Positions 15,918 to 25,202 of a stretch of DNA of 64,000 nucleotides are shown one piece after another (position 1 is the first letter of the stretch; the number at the start of each line of letters is the position of its first letter). A program made the position numbers and the translations under genes. The DNA is from Curtobacterium sp. 9128 (lineage in GTDB: Bacteria; Actinomycetota; Actinomycetes; Actinomycetales; Microbacteriaceae): assembly GCF_900086645.1 (NCBI RefSeq), contig NZ_LT576451.1, positions 186,001 through 250,000 on the forward strand, in the 5' to 3' direction. Below the pieces are notes generated by a model. It was given only the letters and a program-made list of their open reading frames with translations, was not told where the DNA came from and did no database searches.

Positions 15918-17357
15918 TTAACCGATCCGCTCGGCGCGACCGAAGATGCCCTGCGGCCGGAACAGCAGGATGAGGATGAGGATGACGAGTGCCGTGGCGT
16001 ACTTGAAGTCACCGGGCAGCACCAGGTTCGTGAGCTCGACGACGACGCCGATGATCATCGACCCGACGAGCGCGCCGTAGGCCGTCCCGAGACCACCGAG
16101 GGTCACCGCGGCGAACATGAGCAGGAGCAGCTGCAGGCCGGTCTGCCAGTTCACGCCGTTGAGCACGAGGCCGAGCATCACGCCGGACAGTCCGGCGAGC
16201 CCGGCGGCGAGCGTCCACACGAACCGGATGACCCGGTCGACGTCGATGCCGGACGCCGACGCGAGCGCCGGGTTGTCGGACACCGCTCGGGTGGCACGGC
16301 CGAACCGCGTCTTCGCGAGGAACAACCCGGTCGCGACGAGCACGACGAGCGCGATGCCCATCGCCACGTAGGACTGCACCGTCAGCGTCACGCCGGCGAA
16401 CGTCACCGTCGCGGGGTTGCTCTGCTGGATGCGGACCGTCGAGGCCCCGAAGAAGTACTGGAACGCGTACTGCGCCGCGATCGACAGACCGATCGTGACG
16501 ATCATCAGCTGCGTCAGGCTGATCCGTCGGCGGCGCAACGGTTTCCAGATGATCATGTCCTGGAAGTACCCCGTCGCCGCGCAGAGGGCCACGACGATGA
16601 CGCCTGCGACCCAGACGTTCATGCCGAGCTGGTTCGCGAACACGTAGGCGAGGAGCCCACCGAGGGTCACCTGCTCACCGTGCGAGAAGCTCGAGAGGCC
16701 CGTCGTGCCGTAGATCAGCGAGAGACCGATCGACGCGAGCGCGAGGAGCAGCCCGAGCCGGATGCCGGAGACGAACTGCTGCCAGGCCCGCGCCGGTGTG
16801 ACGCTCGTCGAGGCATCGCTCGTCGTCGCACCCTGCTGGTCGGACAGCTGGAAGATCTGCCCGGCGTTGGCGTTGAGGTTCGCCTGCACGGTGCGCTTCG
16901 CGTCGGCCGCGTTCGTCAGGAACTGTCCCTTCGGCAGCGTGTCCTGGTCGACGGTCACCGAGTACTGCCCGGCGGCCGGGACGCTGACGGACCAGCGGCC
17001 GGCGTCGGTCGTCGTCGACGTCGCGGTGAAGCCGCTCGGGCCGGCCACGTCGACGTCAACGCCCTCGGCCGGCTTCCGCTCGGAGTCGAGGATGGTGCCC
17101 TGGATGCAGCCGTTGGTCGGGCTGACGGTGCAGGGCTGGGTGCTCGAGGGCGCGGTGCTGGCGGATGCGCTGGGAGTCGCGCTCGCCGTGGCCGCGGTCG
17201 TGGCTCCCTGAGCAGGGAGGGTCACGGCCCAGTCGACGAAGAAGGTCGCCAGGAAGGCCGCGACGAGCACGACGACGAGCACCAGTCGGCGACGACCTGG
17301 CGCACCGGGGCGGAATCGGCGCAGCAGCGCAGATCCCGCAGGAGTGATGGATCCCAC
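15918..17357 (-). CDS. livH: ABC importer permease, LivH type, with N-terminal extracytoplasmic domain
   Basis: 479 residues from the GTG at 17357, preceded by GAGAGG about 7 bases upstream; an ATG at 17420 is a longer alternative. Typical LivH is about 290 residues. Here a helix near residues 24-42 (LVLVVVLVAAFLATFFVDWA) is followed by an Ala/Ser/Thr linker, then a Cys-containing beta-rich segment of about 100 residues (CTVSPTNGCIQGTILD, PAEGVDVDVAGPSGF, DAGRWSVSVPAAGQYSVTVD). This resembles a carboxypeptidase-regulatory or Cna-B-like fold outside the membrane. The permease begins at WQQFVSGIRLGLLLALASIGLSL and ends FRPQGIFG. First gene of livHMGF, divergent from guaB. Confidence 0.88.
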   Translation of the reverse strand: MGSITPAGSALLRRFRPGAPGRRRLVLVVVLVAAFLATFFVDWAVTLPAQGATTAATASATPSASASTAPSSTQPCTVSPTNGCIQGTILDSERKPAEGVDVDVAGPSGFTATSTTTDAGRWSVSVPAAGQYSVTVDQDTLPKGQFLTNAADAKRTVQANLNANAGQIFQLSDQQGATTSDASTSVTPARAWQQFVSGIRLGLLLALASIGLSLIYGTTGLSSFSHGEQVTLGGLLAYVFANQLGMNVWVAGVIVVALCAATGYFQDMIIWKPLRRRRISLTQLMIVTIGLSIAAQYAFQYFFGASTVRIQQSNPATVTFAGVTLTVQSYVAMGIALVVLVATGLFLAKTRFGRATRAVSDNPALASASGIDVDRVIRFVWTLAAGLAGLSGVMLGLVLNGVNWQTGLQLLLLMFAAVTLGGLGTAYGALVGSMIIGVVVELTNLVLPGDFKYATALVILILILLFRPQGIFGRAERIG

Positions 17358-19115
<1,758 letters not shown>

Positions 19116-19130
19116 CGCGCTCCGGCGCTC

Positions 19131-19196
19131 GAGACGCCCCCGTTCCCTCGACACGCCGCCGAATCCGGCGGCGTCTCAGGCGGACGGGGGCGTCTC
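19131..19196 (+). terminator. Nested double hairpin after guaB
   Basis: Outer perfect 13-bp arms GAGACGCCCCCGT (19131-19143) and its complement (19184-19196) enclose an inner hairpin built from GACACGCCGCC and GGCGGCGTCTC (one mismatch). It begins 15 bases past the guaB stop. The inner part is closely similar to a segment at 20639-20661. Confidence 0.7.
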
Positions 19197-19324
19197 GCGT
19201 TTCCGAGGGTGCGCCGGCAGGCGTGCCGGAGTCCTCCACACGGGTCCCCAGGGGCGCACGGTCCACTGACGGCGTCGGCGGCTGGATGCGCGGGGCGCGG
19301 ATCCCGGACGCTGAGGGGATGGAC

Positions 19325-20185
19325 GTGCCGATCATCCGACTCCCGTCGTCGCTCAGCGACCCCGTCCGGCTGTTCCACGGCGCCGCGATCGAGCGTCGGG
19401 AGTGGGACGGACTCGACCACCTGGAGCGACGACGGCTCCTCGTGCGCGCTCGGTACGCCGCACTCACCGCGCCGGGGATCGTGTCCCACCGCTCCGCCGC
19501 CGCGCTGTGGGGAATGCCCGACGTCGACCCGCCCGACGTCCGGCTGCACGTGATCGCCCCGGGCGCGAAGCGGACGCACAGTGGTCGCGGTGTCGTCCGA
19601 CACATCGACGCACGCGGCGACCTCACCGCGACGAGCATCGACGGGGTGCCCGTGACGACCGTCGTCCAGACCGCCGTCGACCTCGCTCGGACCGGCACCT
19701 CGACGCAGGCCGTCGTGGTGTTCGACCACGTCCTCCGCCGGGGAGACTGTTCCCGCGACGACCTCGGACGCGCGCTCGACCCGCTCGACGGACTGCGCGG
19801 GATCCGGCAGGCCCGGGATGCCCTCGCGTTCGCCGATCCCGGGAGCGACTCACCCGGCGAATCGATCAGCCGTGTGACGCTGCGGAGCCTCCGGGTACCC
19901 ACACCGGTGCTCCAGCAGGAGTTCACCACCGATGCCGGACGGTTCCGCGTGGACTTCTGGTGGCCCGAGCACGGGGTGGTCGGCGAGTTCGACGGTCGCG
20001 TGAAGTACGACGACCACGAGGTGGTCTGGCGCGAGAAGCTCCGAGAAGACGCGCTCCGTCGCCTGCCCCAGGTGCACGGGTTCGCACGGTGGACGATGCG
20101 CGAAGCACGCTCCCAGGCGGCTCTGGCCCGTGTCGTGCTCGCCGCCGGATTGCCGGTACCGCGAGCGGGCGTCATGCGTCACTGA
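19325..20185 (+). CDS. DUF559/PD-(D/E)XK-like protein, AbiEi-antitoxin-like N-terminus
   Basis: 286 residues from the GTG at 19325 (GAGGGG six bases upstream); an ATG at 19319 is the alternative. The C-terminal 90 residues contain FRVDFWWPEHGVVGEFDGRVKY, the D...E-x-D-G-x-x-K pattern of the Vsr-like nuclease fold found in DUF559 proteins. The N-terminal part (YAALTAPGIVSHRSAAALWGM, ATSIDGVPVTTVVQTAVDLAR) resembles the winged-helix domain of AbiEi-type antitoxins. Such proteins are frequent and highly copied in Microbacteriaceae; the function is unknown. No toxin partner gene is adjacent. Not clearly linked to guaB. Confidence 0.75.
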   Translation: MPIIRLPSSLSDPVRLFHGAAIERREWDGLDHLERRRLLVRARYAALTAPGIVSHRSAAALWGMPDVDPPDVRLHVIAPGAKRTHSGRGVVRHIDARGDLTATSIDGVPVTTVVQTAVDLARTGTSTQAVVVFDHVLRRGDCSRDDLGRALDPLDGLRGIRQARDALAFADPGSDSPGESISRVTLRSLRVPTPVLQQEFTTDAGRFRVDFWWPEHGVVGEFDGRVKYDDHEVVWREKLREDALRRLPQVHGFARWTMREARSQAALARVVLAAGLPVPRAGVMRH

Positions 20186-20218
20186 GGCGTCGACGACGCG
20201 AGCCGGTACGCTCCGGTC

Positions 20219-20599
20219 ATGGTCAGCGCCGTCTCGCACACCTCCATCGACTGCCGTGACGCGTACACGCTCTCCGAGTGGTGGCGGCAGGTGCTCGGCT
20301 ACATCGACGTCGCCGACGACCCGAACGAGCCGGGCCACGAGGAGTGCATGGTCCTCTCCCCCGACGGCTCCCACCACGTGCTGTTCATCCAGGTCCCCGA
20401 GGCGAAGTCCGTGAAGAACCGGATCCACTTCGACCTCCGCCCGACCGACCGCACCCGGGACGCGGAGGTCGAACGGCTGATCGGCATCGGCGCCGTCCAG
20501 CTCGCCGACCGCCGCACGCCGAGCGGCGGGTGGGTGACGCTCGCCGACCCCGAGGGGAACGAGTTCTGTGTCCTCCGCTCCCAGTCCGAGCTCGACTGA
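20219..20599 (+). CDS. VOC (glyoxalase/bleomycin-resistance) family protein
   Basis: 126 residues, a single VOC module: VSHTSIDCRDAYTLSEWWRQVLGY in the first half and IHFDLRPTDR, GWVTLADPEGNEFCVL in the second. DPEGNEFCVL with its conserved Glu is the usual metal-binding block, and HTSIDC near the start supplies a His. The substrate is unknown; members range from glyoxalases to dioxygenases and drug binders. TACGCT at 20207-20212 ends six bases before the ATG and there is no ribosome site, so the mRNA is probably leaderless. Confidence 0.88.
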   Translation: MVSAVSHTSIDCRDAYTLSEWWRQVLGYIDVADDPNEPGHEECMVLSPDGSHHVLFIQVPEAKSVKNRIHFDLRPTDRTRDAEVERLIGIGAVQLADRRTPSGGWVTLADPEGNEFCVLRSQSELD

Positions 20600-20908
20600 C
20601 ACCTCCGCCCGCCCGAAACACCTCCATCTGCCCGAAGCGCCGCCGAATTGCGCGGCGTCTCGGAACAATGGCGGCGTCTCGGAACATTGGCGGCGTCTCG
20701 CAGCAGCAGCAACAACAACAGGAGCAGCAGCCGCCGCGAACCCGTGGAGACGCTCAGCTTCTGTCACGGCTCGGTAACGAAACAGTTTGCGTACCGCCCC
20801 GTCACACGGGCGAAACACCCGGACCCTACTTTTGCTCGCATCCCCACACGGAGGCGTCGCACTCGACCCGATGCGGCTCAGCCTCCGTGCCGAGAAAGGG
20901 TTCCACGG
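20600..20908. repeat. Gene-free gap with 19-bp tandem units and a CAG/CAA run
   Basis: At 20653-20700 a 19-bp unit (CGGCGTCTCGGAACAATGG, then the same with TTG for ATG) is present 2.5 times. At 20701-20730 is (CAG)3, C-AACAACAACA and GGAGCAGCAG. The segment GCCGCCGAAT...CGGCGTCTC at 20639-20661 resembles the inner guaB terminator hairpin. TACTTT at 20827-20832 is a plausible -10 box for livK. No gene is seen. Confidence 0.65.
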
Positions 20909-22237
20909 ATGATCAGAACCACCCGCGTCACCACGGCGCTGGCACTGGCGGGAGCGGCAGCGGTGCTGCTCGCGGCGTGCTCCACGGCCGGCAGCGCCGA
21001 CCCGTCGTCGTCTGCTTCGGCTGCGAAGAAGGACCCGGCGTCGAGCTGCAAGGCACCGTCGTCACCAGGCACCGACGCGCTGAAGATCGGCACGATCCTG
21101 CCGCTCACCGGCTCGCTGGCGTACCTCAACCCGCCCGCCGAGTCCGGTGTCGGCCTCGCGGTCGAGGACATCAACTCCGCCGGCGGCGTGCTCGACAAGG
21201 ACGTCACGATCGAGCCGCAGACGGACTCGGGTGACAGCACCGACATGACCGTCTCGAGCTCCGCTGCGACGAAGCTCGTCAACGCGAAGGTCCCGGTCGC
21301 GATCGGCGCCGAGTCGTCCTCGGTGACGCTCAACGTGATCGACCAGCTCACGAGCAACTGCATCGTGGAGATCTCGCCGGCCAACACGGCGACCGACCTC
21401 TCGGGCTACTCGTCGTACTACTACCGGACAGCTCCGCCGGACTCGGTGCAGGGTTCGGCGCTCGGCCAGCTCATCACGGGCGACGGCAACGCCAAGGTCG
21501 CGTTCCTGGTCTTCAACGACACGTACGGCACGGGCCTCCGCAACTCGGTCCAGAAGGCCGTCGAGGCCTCTGGTGGCCAGGTCGTCTACGGCGGCAAGGG
21601 CAAGGGCCAGGAGTTCCCGCCCGGACAGACCACGTTCTCGTCCGAGGTGACGGCCGCACTCGCGACCAAGCCCGACGCGATCGTCGTCCTCGCGTTCGAC
21701 GAGACGAAGTCGATCATCCCCGAGCTGAAGTCGCAGAACGCCGACATGGCGAAGATCTACATGTCGGACGGCAACACGGCGGACTACTCGAAGGACTTCG
21801 ACCCGGGCACGCTCGAGGGAGCGCAGGGCACGATCCCCGGTGCTTCGCCGAAGGACGAGCTGAAGCAGCGCCTCGTCGACTACTACAAGACGTCGTCGGG
21901 CAAGGACCTCACCGACTACTCGTACGCAGCCGAGTCCTACGACGCCACCACCCTCGCCGCCCTCGCAGCGGTGAAGGGCAAGGGCACCGACTCCGGCACG
22001 ATCCAGGCCAACATGGCTGCGGTCTCCGGCGCGGACGGCGGCACCGAGTGCTCGACGTTCAAGGACTGCAAGGCACTCCTCGACGACGGCAAGGACATCC
22101 ACTACACGGGCCCGTCCGGCATCGGCCCGTTCGACAAGAACAACGACCCGTCGACCGCCTACATCGGCATCTACAAGTTCGACGGTGACAACAAGCCGCA
22201 GTACCAGAGCGCGATCCAGGGCTCGGTCGCGAAGTAA
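20909..22237 (+). CDS. livK: ABC importer substrate-binding lipoprotein, LivK type
   Basis: 442 residues. It has a lipoprotein signal (VTTALALAGAAAVLLAAC), with lipidation expected at the Cys of LLAAC-STAG. The mature part is a type-I periplasmic binding fold: LKIGTILPLTGSLAYLNPPAESGVGLAVEDIN, VAIGAESSSVTLNVID, SPANTATDL, and VAFLVFNDTYGTG. This is the receptor expected for livHMGF, but it lies on the opposite strand 3.5 kb from livH. AAAGGG about 9 bases upstream supports the ATG at 20909; a longer in-frame reading upstream is low-complexity and rejected. A 22-bp terminator follows. Confidence 0.93.
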   Translation: MIRTTRVTTALALAGAAAVLLAACSTAGSADPSSSASAAKKDPASSCKAPSSPGTDALKIGTILPLTGSLAYLNPPAESGVGLAVEDINSAGGVLDKDVTIEPQTDSGDSTDMTVSSSAATKLVNAKVPVAIGAESSSVTLNVIDQLTSNCIVEISPANTATDLSGYSSYYYRTAPPDSVQGSALGQLITGDGNAKVAFLVFNDTYGTGLRNSVQKAVEASGGQVVYGGKGKGQEFPPGQTTFSSEVTAALATKPDAIVVLAFDETKSIIPELKSQNADMAKIYMSDGNTADYSKDFDPGTLEGAQGTIPGASPKDELKQRLVDYYKTSSGKDLTDYSYAAESYDATTLAALAAVKGKGTDSGTIQANMAAVSGADGGTECSTFKDCKALLDDGKDIHYTGPSGIGPFDKNNDPSTAYIGIYKFDGDNKPQYQSAIQGSVAK

Positions 22238-22252
22238 CCGCACCGCACCCGC

Positions 22253-22299
22253 GAAAGCGACAGTCCCCGGCAGGGTTCCTGCCGGGGACTGTCGCTTTC
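22253..22299 (+). terminator. 22-bp perfect hairpin after livK
   Basis: Arms 22253-22274 (starting GAAAGCGACAGTCCCCGGCA) and 22278-22299 pair without mismatch around the loop GTT, 15 bases past the livK stop. Its outer sequence GAAAGCGACAGT recurs in the hairpin at 25127. Confidence 0.85.
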
Positions 22300-22310
22300 A
22301 CGGAACGACG

Positions 22311-22345
22311 GCACGCGGCACGCGGCACGCGGCACGCGGCACGCG
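22311..22345. repeat. Five 7-bp tandem repeats GCACGCG
   Basis: Five exact head-to-tail heptamers directly after the livK terminator, followed by an altered sixth (GCACGAC). At 22369-22385 follows CCGGACGGGAGGCTCGG, a member of the recurrent intergenic motif. Confidence 0.85.
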
Positions 22346-22395
22346 GCACGACAGGACAGGGTCGGCAGCCGGACGGGAGGCTCGGGGCGCGTCCG

Positions 22396-23337
22396 TCAGG
22401 CGGGTGCGGCCGGCAGGACGGTACGTCGGGCGCGGCGCGCGGCGGTGAACGAGTCCACGGACAGGATCACGAGGGCGCACCACACGATCCCGAAGCCGAT
22501 CCACCGCGAGGTGCTCATCGCCTCGTGCTGGATCGTCACGCCCACGACGAGCTGCATCACGGGCGTCAGGTACTGCGTCAGCCCGAGCGTCGAGAGCGAC
22601 AGCCGCCTGGCCGACGACGCGAAGAGCAGCAGCGGCACCGCCGTCGCCGGGCCCGCCCCGATCATGATCAGCGCGTGCACCCAGCCCTCGCTGCCGAACG
22701 TGATGCCGCCGCCGATCCCGGTGACGCCGAGCACGACCAACGCGCCGACCGCGAGCGGTGTGAGCCACATCGTCTCGATCGTCAGGCCGGAGAGCGCGTC
22801 CACGGTGCCGCCGACGCGCTTCTTCACCAGGCCGTACAGCCCGAAGGAGAACGCCAGCGCGAGCGAGATCCACGGCATCTGGCCGTACCCGACGGCGATG
22901 ACGACGACGGCCACGACGCTGATGCCGACCGCGGTCCACTGCGCCGGACGGAGGCGTTCCCGGAGCAGCACGACGCCGAGCGCGATCGTCACGAGCGGGT
23001 TGATGAAGTAGCCGAGCGCGGCCTCGACCGTGTGGCCCGTCGTCGTCGCGATGACGTACACGGTCCAGTTCACGACGATGAGCACCGCGGCGATCGCCAT
23101 GACGCCCATCACCCGACGCTGGACGAGCAGGGACCGCGTCCGGAGCCACGACCGGGTGACGGCGATCGCGATCACGCAGAACCCCAGGCCGAAGACGACC
23201 CGCCAGGCCACGATCTCGAAGGCGCCGGCTGGGGCCATCGCCGCGAAGAGCAGCGGCATGAGTCCCCAGAGCCCGTAGGCGACGATCGCCTGCACGACCC
23301 CGACGGATGCTTCGCTCCTGGCCACGCGCTCGGTCAC
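22396..23337 (-). CDS. rarD: RarD-type EamA family transporter
   Basis: 313 residues with about ten membrane helices, starting AIVAYGLWGLMPLLFAAM, the RarD N-terminal block, and containing ALGYFINPLVTIALGVVLLRERLRPAQW, the repeated EamA motif. WISLALAFSFGLYGLVKK and LGLTQYLTPVMQLVVGV are characteristic of RarD rather than other EamA exporters. RarD is annotated after chloramphenicol sensitivity, but the natural substrate is not known. The start is GTG at 23337. Its 3' end faces livK and the livK terminator may serve both. Confidence 0.9.
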   Translation of the reverse strand: MTERVARSEASVGVVQAIVAYGLWGLMPLLFAAMAPAGAFEIVAWRVVFGLGFCVIAIAVTRSWLRTRSLLVQRRVMGVMAIAAVLIVVNWTVYVIATTTGHTVEAALGYFINPLVTIALGVVLLRERLRPAQWTAVGISVVAVVVIAVGYGQMPWISLALAFSFGLYGLVKKRVGGTVDALSGLTIETMWLTPLAVGALVVLGVTGIGGGITFGSEGWVHALIMIGAGPATAVPLLLFASSARRLSLSTLGLTQYLTPVMQLVVGVTIQHEAMSTSRWIGFGIVWCALVILSVDSFTAARRARRTVLPAAPA

Positions 23338-23400
23338 GGACCAATGGTACGGACGTGCGCCGACACGACGGACGTGCCCCGGGCCTCCAGGCCGGAACGG

Positions 23401-23437
23401 CGAACGCCCCGTCAGCCGGGAGCTGACGGGGCGTTCG
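23401..23437 (-). terminator. Terminator hairpin after groES
   Basis: Arms CGAACGCCCCGTCAGC (23401-23416) and its exact complement (23422-23437) around a 5-base loop. In the groES direction it begins 16 bases past the stop codon, so groES is transcribed alone. Confidence 0.85.
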
Positions 23438-23452
23438 TTCGTGGAGCGGGGT

Positions 23453-23749
23453 TCAGTGCTCGATGACCGCGAGGACGTCGCGAGCCGAGAGGACCAGGAG
23501 GTCCTCGCCCGAGTACTTGACCTCGGTGCCGCCGTACTTCGAGTAGATGACCTTGTCGCCGACGGCGACGTCGAGCGGGACGCGGTTGCCGTTGTCGTCG
23601 ATGCGACCCGGACCCACGGCCACGACCTCGCCCTCCTGCGGCTTCTCCTTCGCGGTGTCCGGGATGACGAGACCGGAAGCAGTGGTCTGCTCCGCCTCGA
23701 CCTGACGGATGACGATGCGATCTTCGAGCGGCTTGATGGTGACGGCCAC
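23453..23749 (-). CDS. groES: Co-chaperonin GroES
   Basis: 98 residues, full GroES length. It caps the GroEL folding chamber in the cytosol. [16 protein letters not shown] is the usual N-terminus, [27 protein letters not shown] contains the mobile loop, and the C-terminus is [16 protein letters not shown]. The start is GTG at 23749 with AAGAGG 7 bases upstream; the longer in-frame reading upstream is spurious. There is no groEL beside it, and a terminator follows at once. Two CIRCE elements flank its promoter, so heat-shock control by HrcA is predicted. Confidence 0.97.
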   Translation of the reverse strand: MAVTIKPLEDRIVIRQVEAEQTTASGLVIPDTAKEKPQEGEVVAVGPGRIDDNGNRVPLDVAVGDKVIYSKYGGTEVKYSGEDLLVLSARDVLAVIEH

Positions 23750-23796
23750 GGTGACCTCTTCTTTCTCGGTACTGACTCGGTACAGATGAAAACCGG

Positions 23797-23823
23797 TTGG
23801 CACTACGCACACGAGAGTGCCAG
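23797..23823 (-). promoter_or_regulatory. CIRCE operator 1 of groES (HrcA site)
   Basis: TTGGCACTA, nine bases, GAGTGCCAG: the 9-N9-9 CIRCE layout with one mismatched pair. It lies just downstream of the -10 box, over the expected transcription start and early leader. Confidence 0.85.
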
Positions 23824-23828
23824 GTCCA

Positions 23829-23857
23829 ACTGTAGGGGGCCGCTGGCACTCGGTCAA
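23829..23857 (-). promoter_or_regulatory. groES promoter (-35 and -10)
   Basis: On the minus strand, TTGACC (23852-23857) and TACAGT (23829-23834) are separated by 17 bases, a good primary-sigma promoter. The -35 is inside CIRCE operator 2. Confidence 0.8.
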
Positions 23858-23869
23858 TCCGAGTGCCAG
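23843..23869 (-). promoter_or_regulatory. CIRCE operator 2 of groES (HrcA site)
   Basis: CTGGCACTC, spacer GGTCAATCC, GAGTGCCAG: a perfect 9-bp inverted repeat with a 9-base spacer, the actinobacterial CIRCE consensus. It covers the -35 of the groES promoter. It is also only 27 bases from the start of the divergent methyltransferase gene and could affect it too. Confidence 0.92.
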
Positions 23870-23896
23870 CGCATCCGTTGATGACAGGATCGTCTC

Positions 23897-25090
23897 ATGG
23901 ACGCCGCCGATCTCGCCCAGCTGTTGACCCCGGACGGGATGGCGCTGCTCGACCGTACGCCGAGCGTCTCCGACGACGGTGAGATCGTCCGCGTCGTCTC
24001 CCGGCTGCGGGCGGAGGGGCACGATCCCGGGCTCGTCGCCGCCGTGCTGACCCAGGCGAAGCTCCGGCAGAAGGCCAGGGGGAAGTTCGGCGACTTCGCG
24101 TCGCGGATGCTCTTCACCGAAGCCGGGCTCGAGCAGGCCACCCGGCTGTCCGTCGCTGCCCAGCACGCCGGACGCTTCGCCGCGGCGGGGCTCCGTCGGG
24201 TGGCGGACCTCGGCTGCGGCATCGGCGGGGACGCGATGGCGATGGCGGCGCTCGACCTCGACGTGACGGCGGTCGACCGCGACGAGGTCACGGCGGCGGT
24301 CGCCACGTACAACCTCTCGCCGTGGTCCGACGCCCGCGTGGAGCTCGGGGACGCGGCCTCGTTCGACCTGTCGCGCGTCGACGGCGTCTGGATGGACCCC
24401 GCACGACGGACGGCCGGCCACGCGAACACGCGACGCCTCGCCGACCCCGACGACTGGTCGCCGTCGCTGGACACCGTGTTCGCGGCGGCGACGACCACGC
24501 CGACCGGGGTGAAGCTCGGCCCCGGGATCGACCGCGACCTCGTCCCGGACACCGCGGAAGCGCAGTGGACGTCCGTCGACCGCGAGGTCGTCGAGCTCGC
24601 ACTCTGGTTCGGGCCGCTCGCACGCCCTGGCATCCGGCGCGCGGCCACCGTCATCGGGCCGCACGGCATCGCGGAGCTGACCGGAGCGGACGACTCCGAG
24701 GACGAGCCGGTCGGGCCGATCGGCGAGTACCTCTACGAGCCGGACGGGGCCGTCATCCGGGCGCGGCTGATCGGTGACCTGGCGCGGTCGATCGACGGGC
24801 ACATGCTGTCCGACGGGATCGCGTACGTGACGTCCTCACGTGCGGTGACCACGCCGTTCGCGCAGGGCTTCCGGGTGCTGGACACGATGCCCCTCGACGT
24901 CAAGCAGCTCGCGGCACGGCTCGCCGCGGACGGGATCGGCACGGTGGAGATCAAGAAGCGCGGCGTGGACGTCGACCCCGCCCAGTTCCGGAAGCGACTG
25001 CGACTGCGCGGCGGGTCCGGCCGGGTGACCCTGGTGCTCACCCGGCTCGAGGGCCGCCACACGGCGATCCTCTGCGAGCGCCTCACGTAG
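23897..25090 (+). CDS. THUMP-like class-I SAM-dependent methyltransferase
   Basis: 397 residues. The SAM site is [16 protein letters not shown] (motif I), then [20 protein letters not shown] is the motif IV position, with DPAR instead of the N/DPPY of N-methyltransferases. A helical N-terminal domain (about 90 residues) and a C-terminal THUMP-like domain ([22 protein letters not shown]) complete the architecture known in actinobacteria. The RNA or protein substrate is unknown. The gene diverges from groES; the 27 bases between CIRCE 2 and the ATG leave room only for a short or absent leader. It is convergent with the DUF4190 gene. Confidence 0.85.
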   Translation: MDAADLAQLLTPDGMALLDRTPSVSDDGEIVRVVSRLRAEGHDPGLVAAVLTQAKLRQKARGKFGDFASRMLFTEAGLEQATRLSVAAQHAGRFAAAGLRRVADLGCGIGGDAMAMAALDLDVTAVDRDEVTAAVATYNLSPWSDARVELGDAASFDLSRVDGVWMDPARRTAGHANTRRLADPDDWSPSLDTVFAAATTTPTGVKLGPGIDRDLVPDTAEAQWTSVDREVVELALWFGPLARPGIRRAATVIGPHGIAELTGADDSEDEPVGPIGEYLYEPDGAVIRARLIGDLARSIDGHMLSDGIAYVTSSRAVTTPFAQGFRVLDTMPLDVKQLAARLAADGIGTVEIKKRGVDVDPAQFRKRLRLRGGSGRVTLVLTRLEGRHTAILCERLT

Positions 25091-25126
25091 GGCGGGCGCA
25101 CCCGACCTGTGCCACTCTGTCCCTCG

Positions 25127-25171
25127 AAAGCGACAGTTTCCGCCCGGGTCCCTGGCGGAAACTGTCGCTTT
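25127..25171. terminator. Bidirectional terminator between convergent genes
   Basis: Perfect 18-bp arms (25127-25144, AAAGCGACAGTTTCCGCC, and 25154-25171) with a 9-base loop, between the stops of the methyltransferase (25090) and the DUF4190 gene (25203). Confidence 0.85.
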
Positions 25172-25202
25172 GGCGGATGGTGGAGTGGGATGCGTCCCCG
25201 CC

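Noticed and set aside
19325-20185. Complete toxin-antitoxin pair
   Set aside because: The AbiEi-like N-terminus has no adjacent AbiEii-type nucleotidyltransferase toxin gene.
22311-22345. Possible CRISPR-like array
   Set aside because: Units are 7 bp, directly adjacent, with no spacers and no cas genes.
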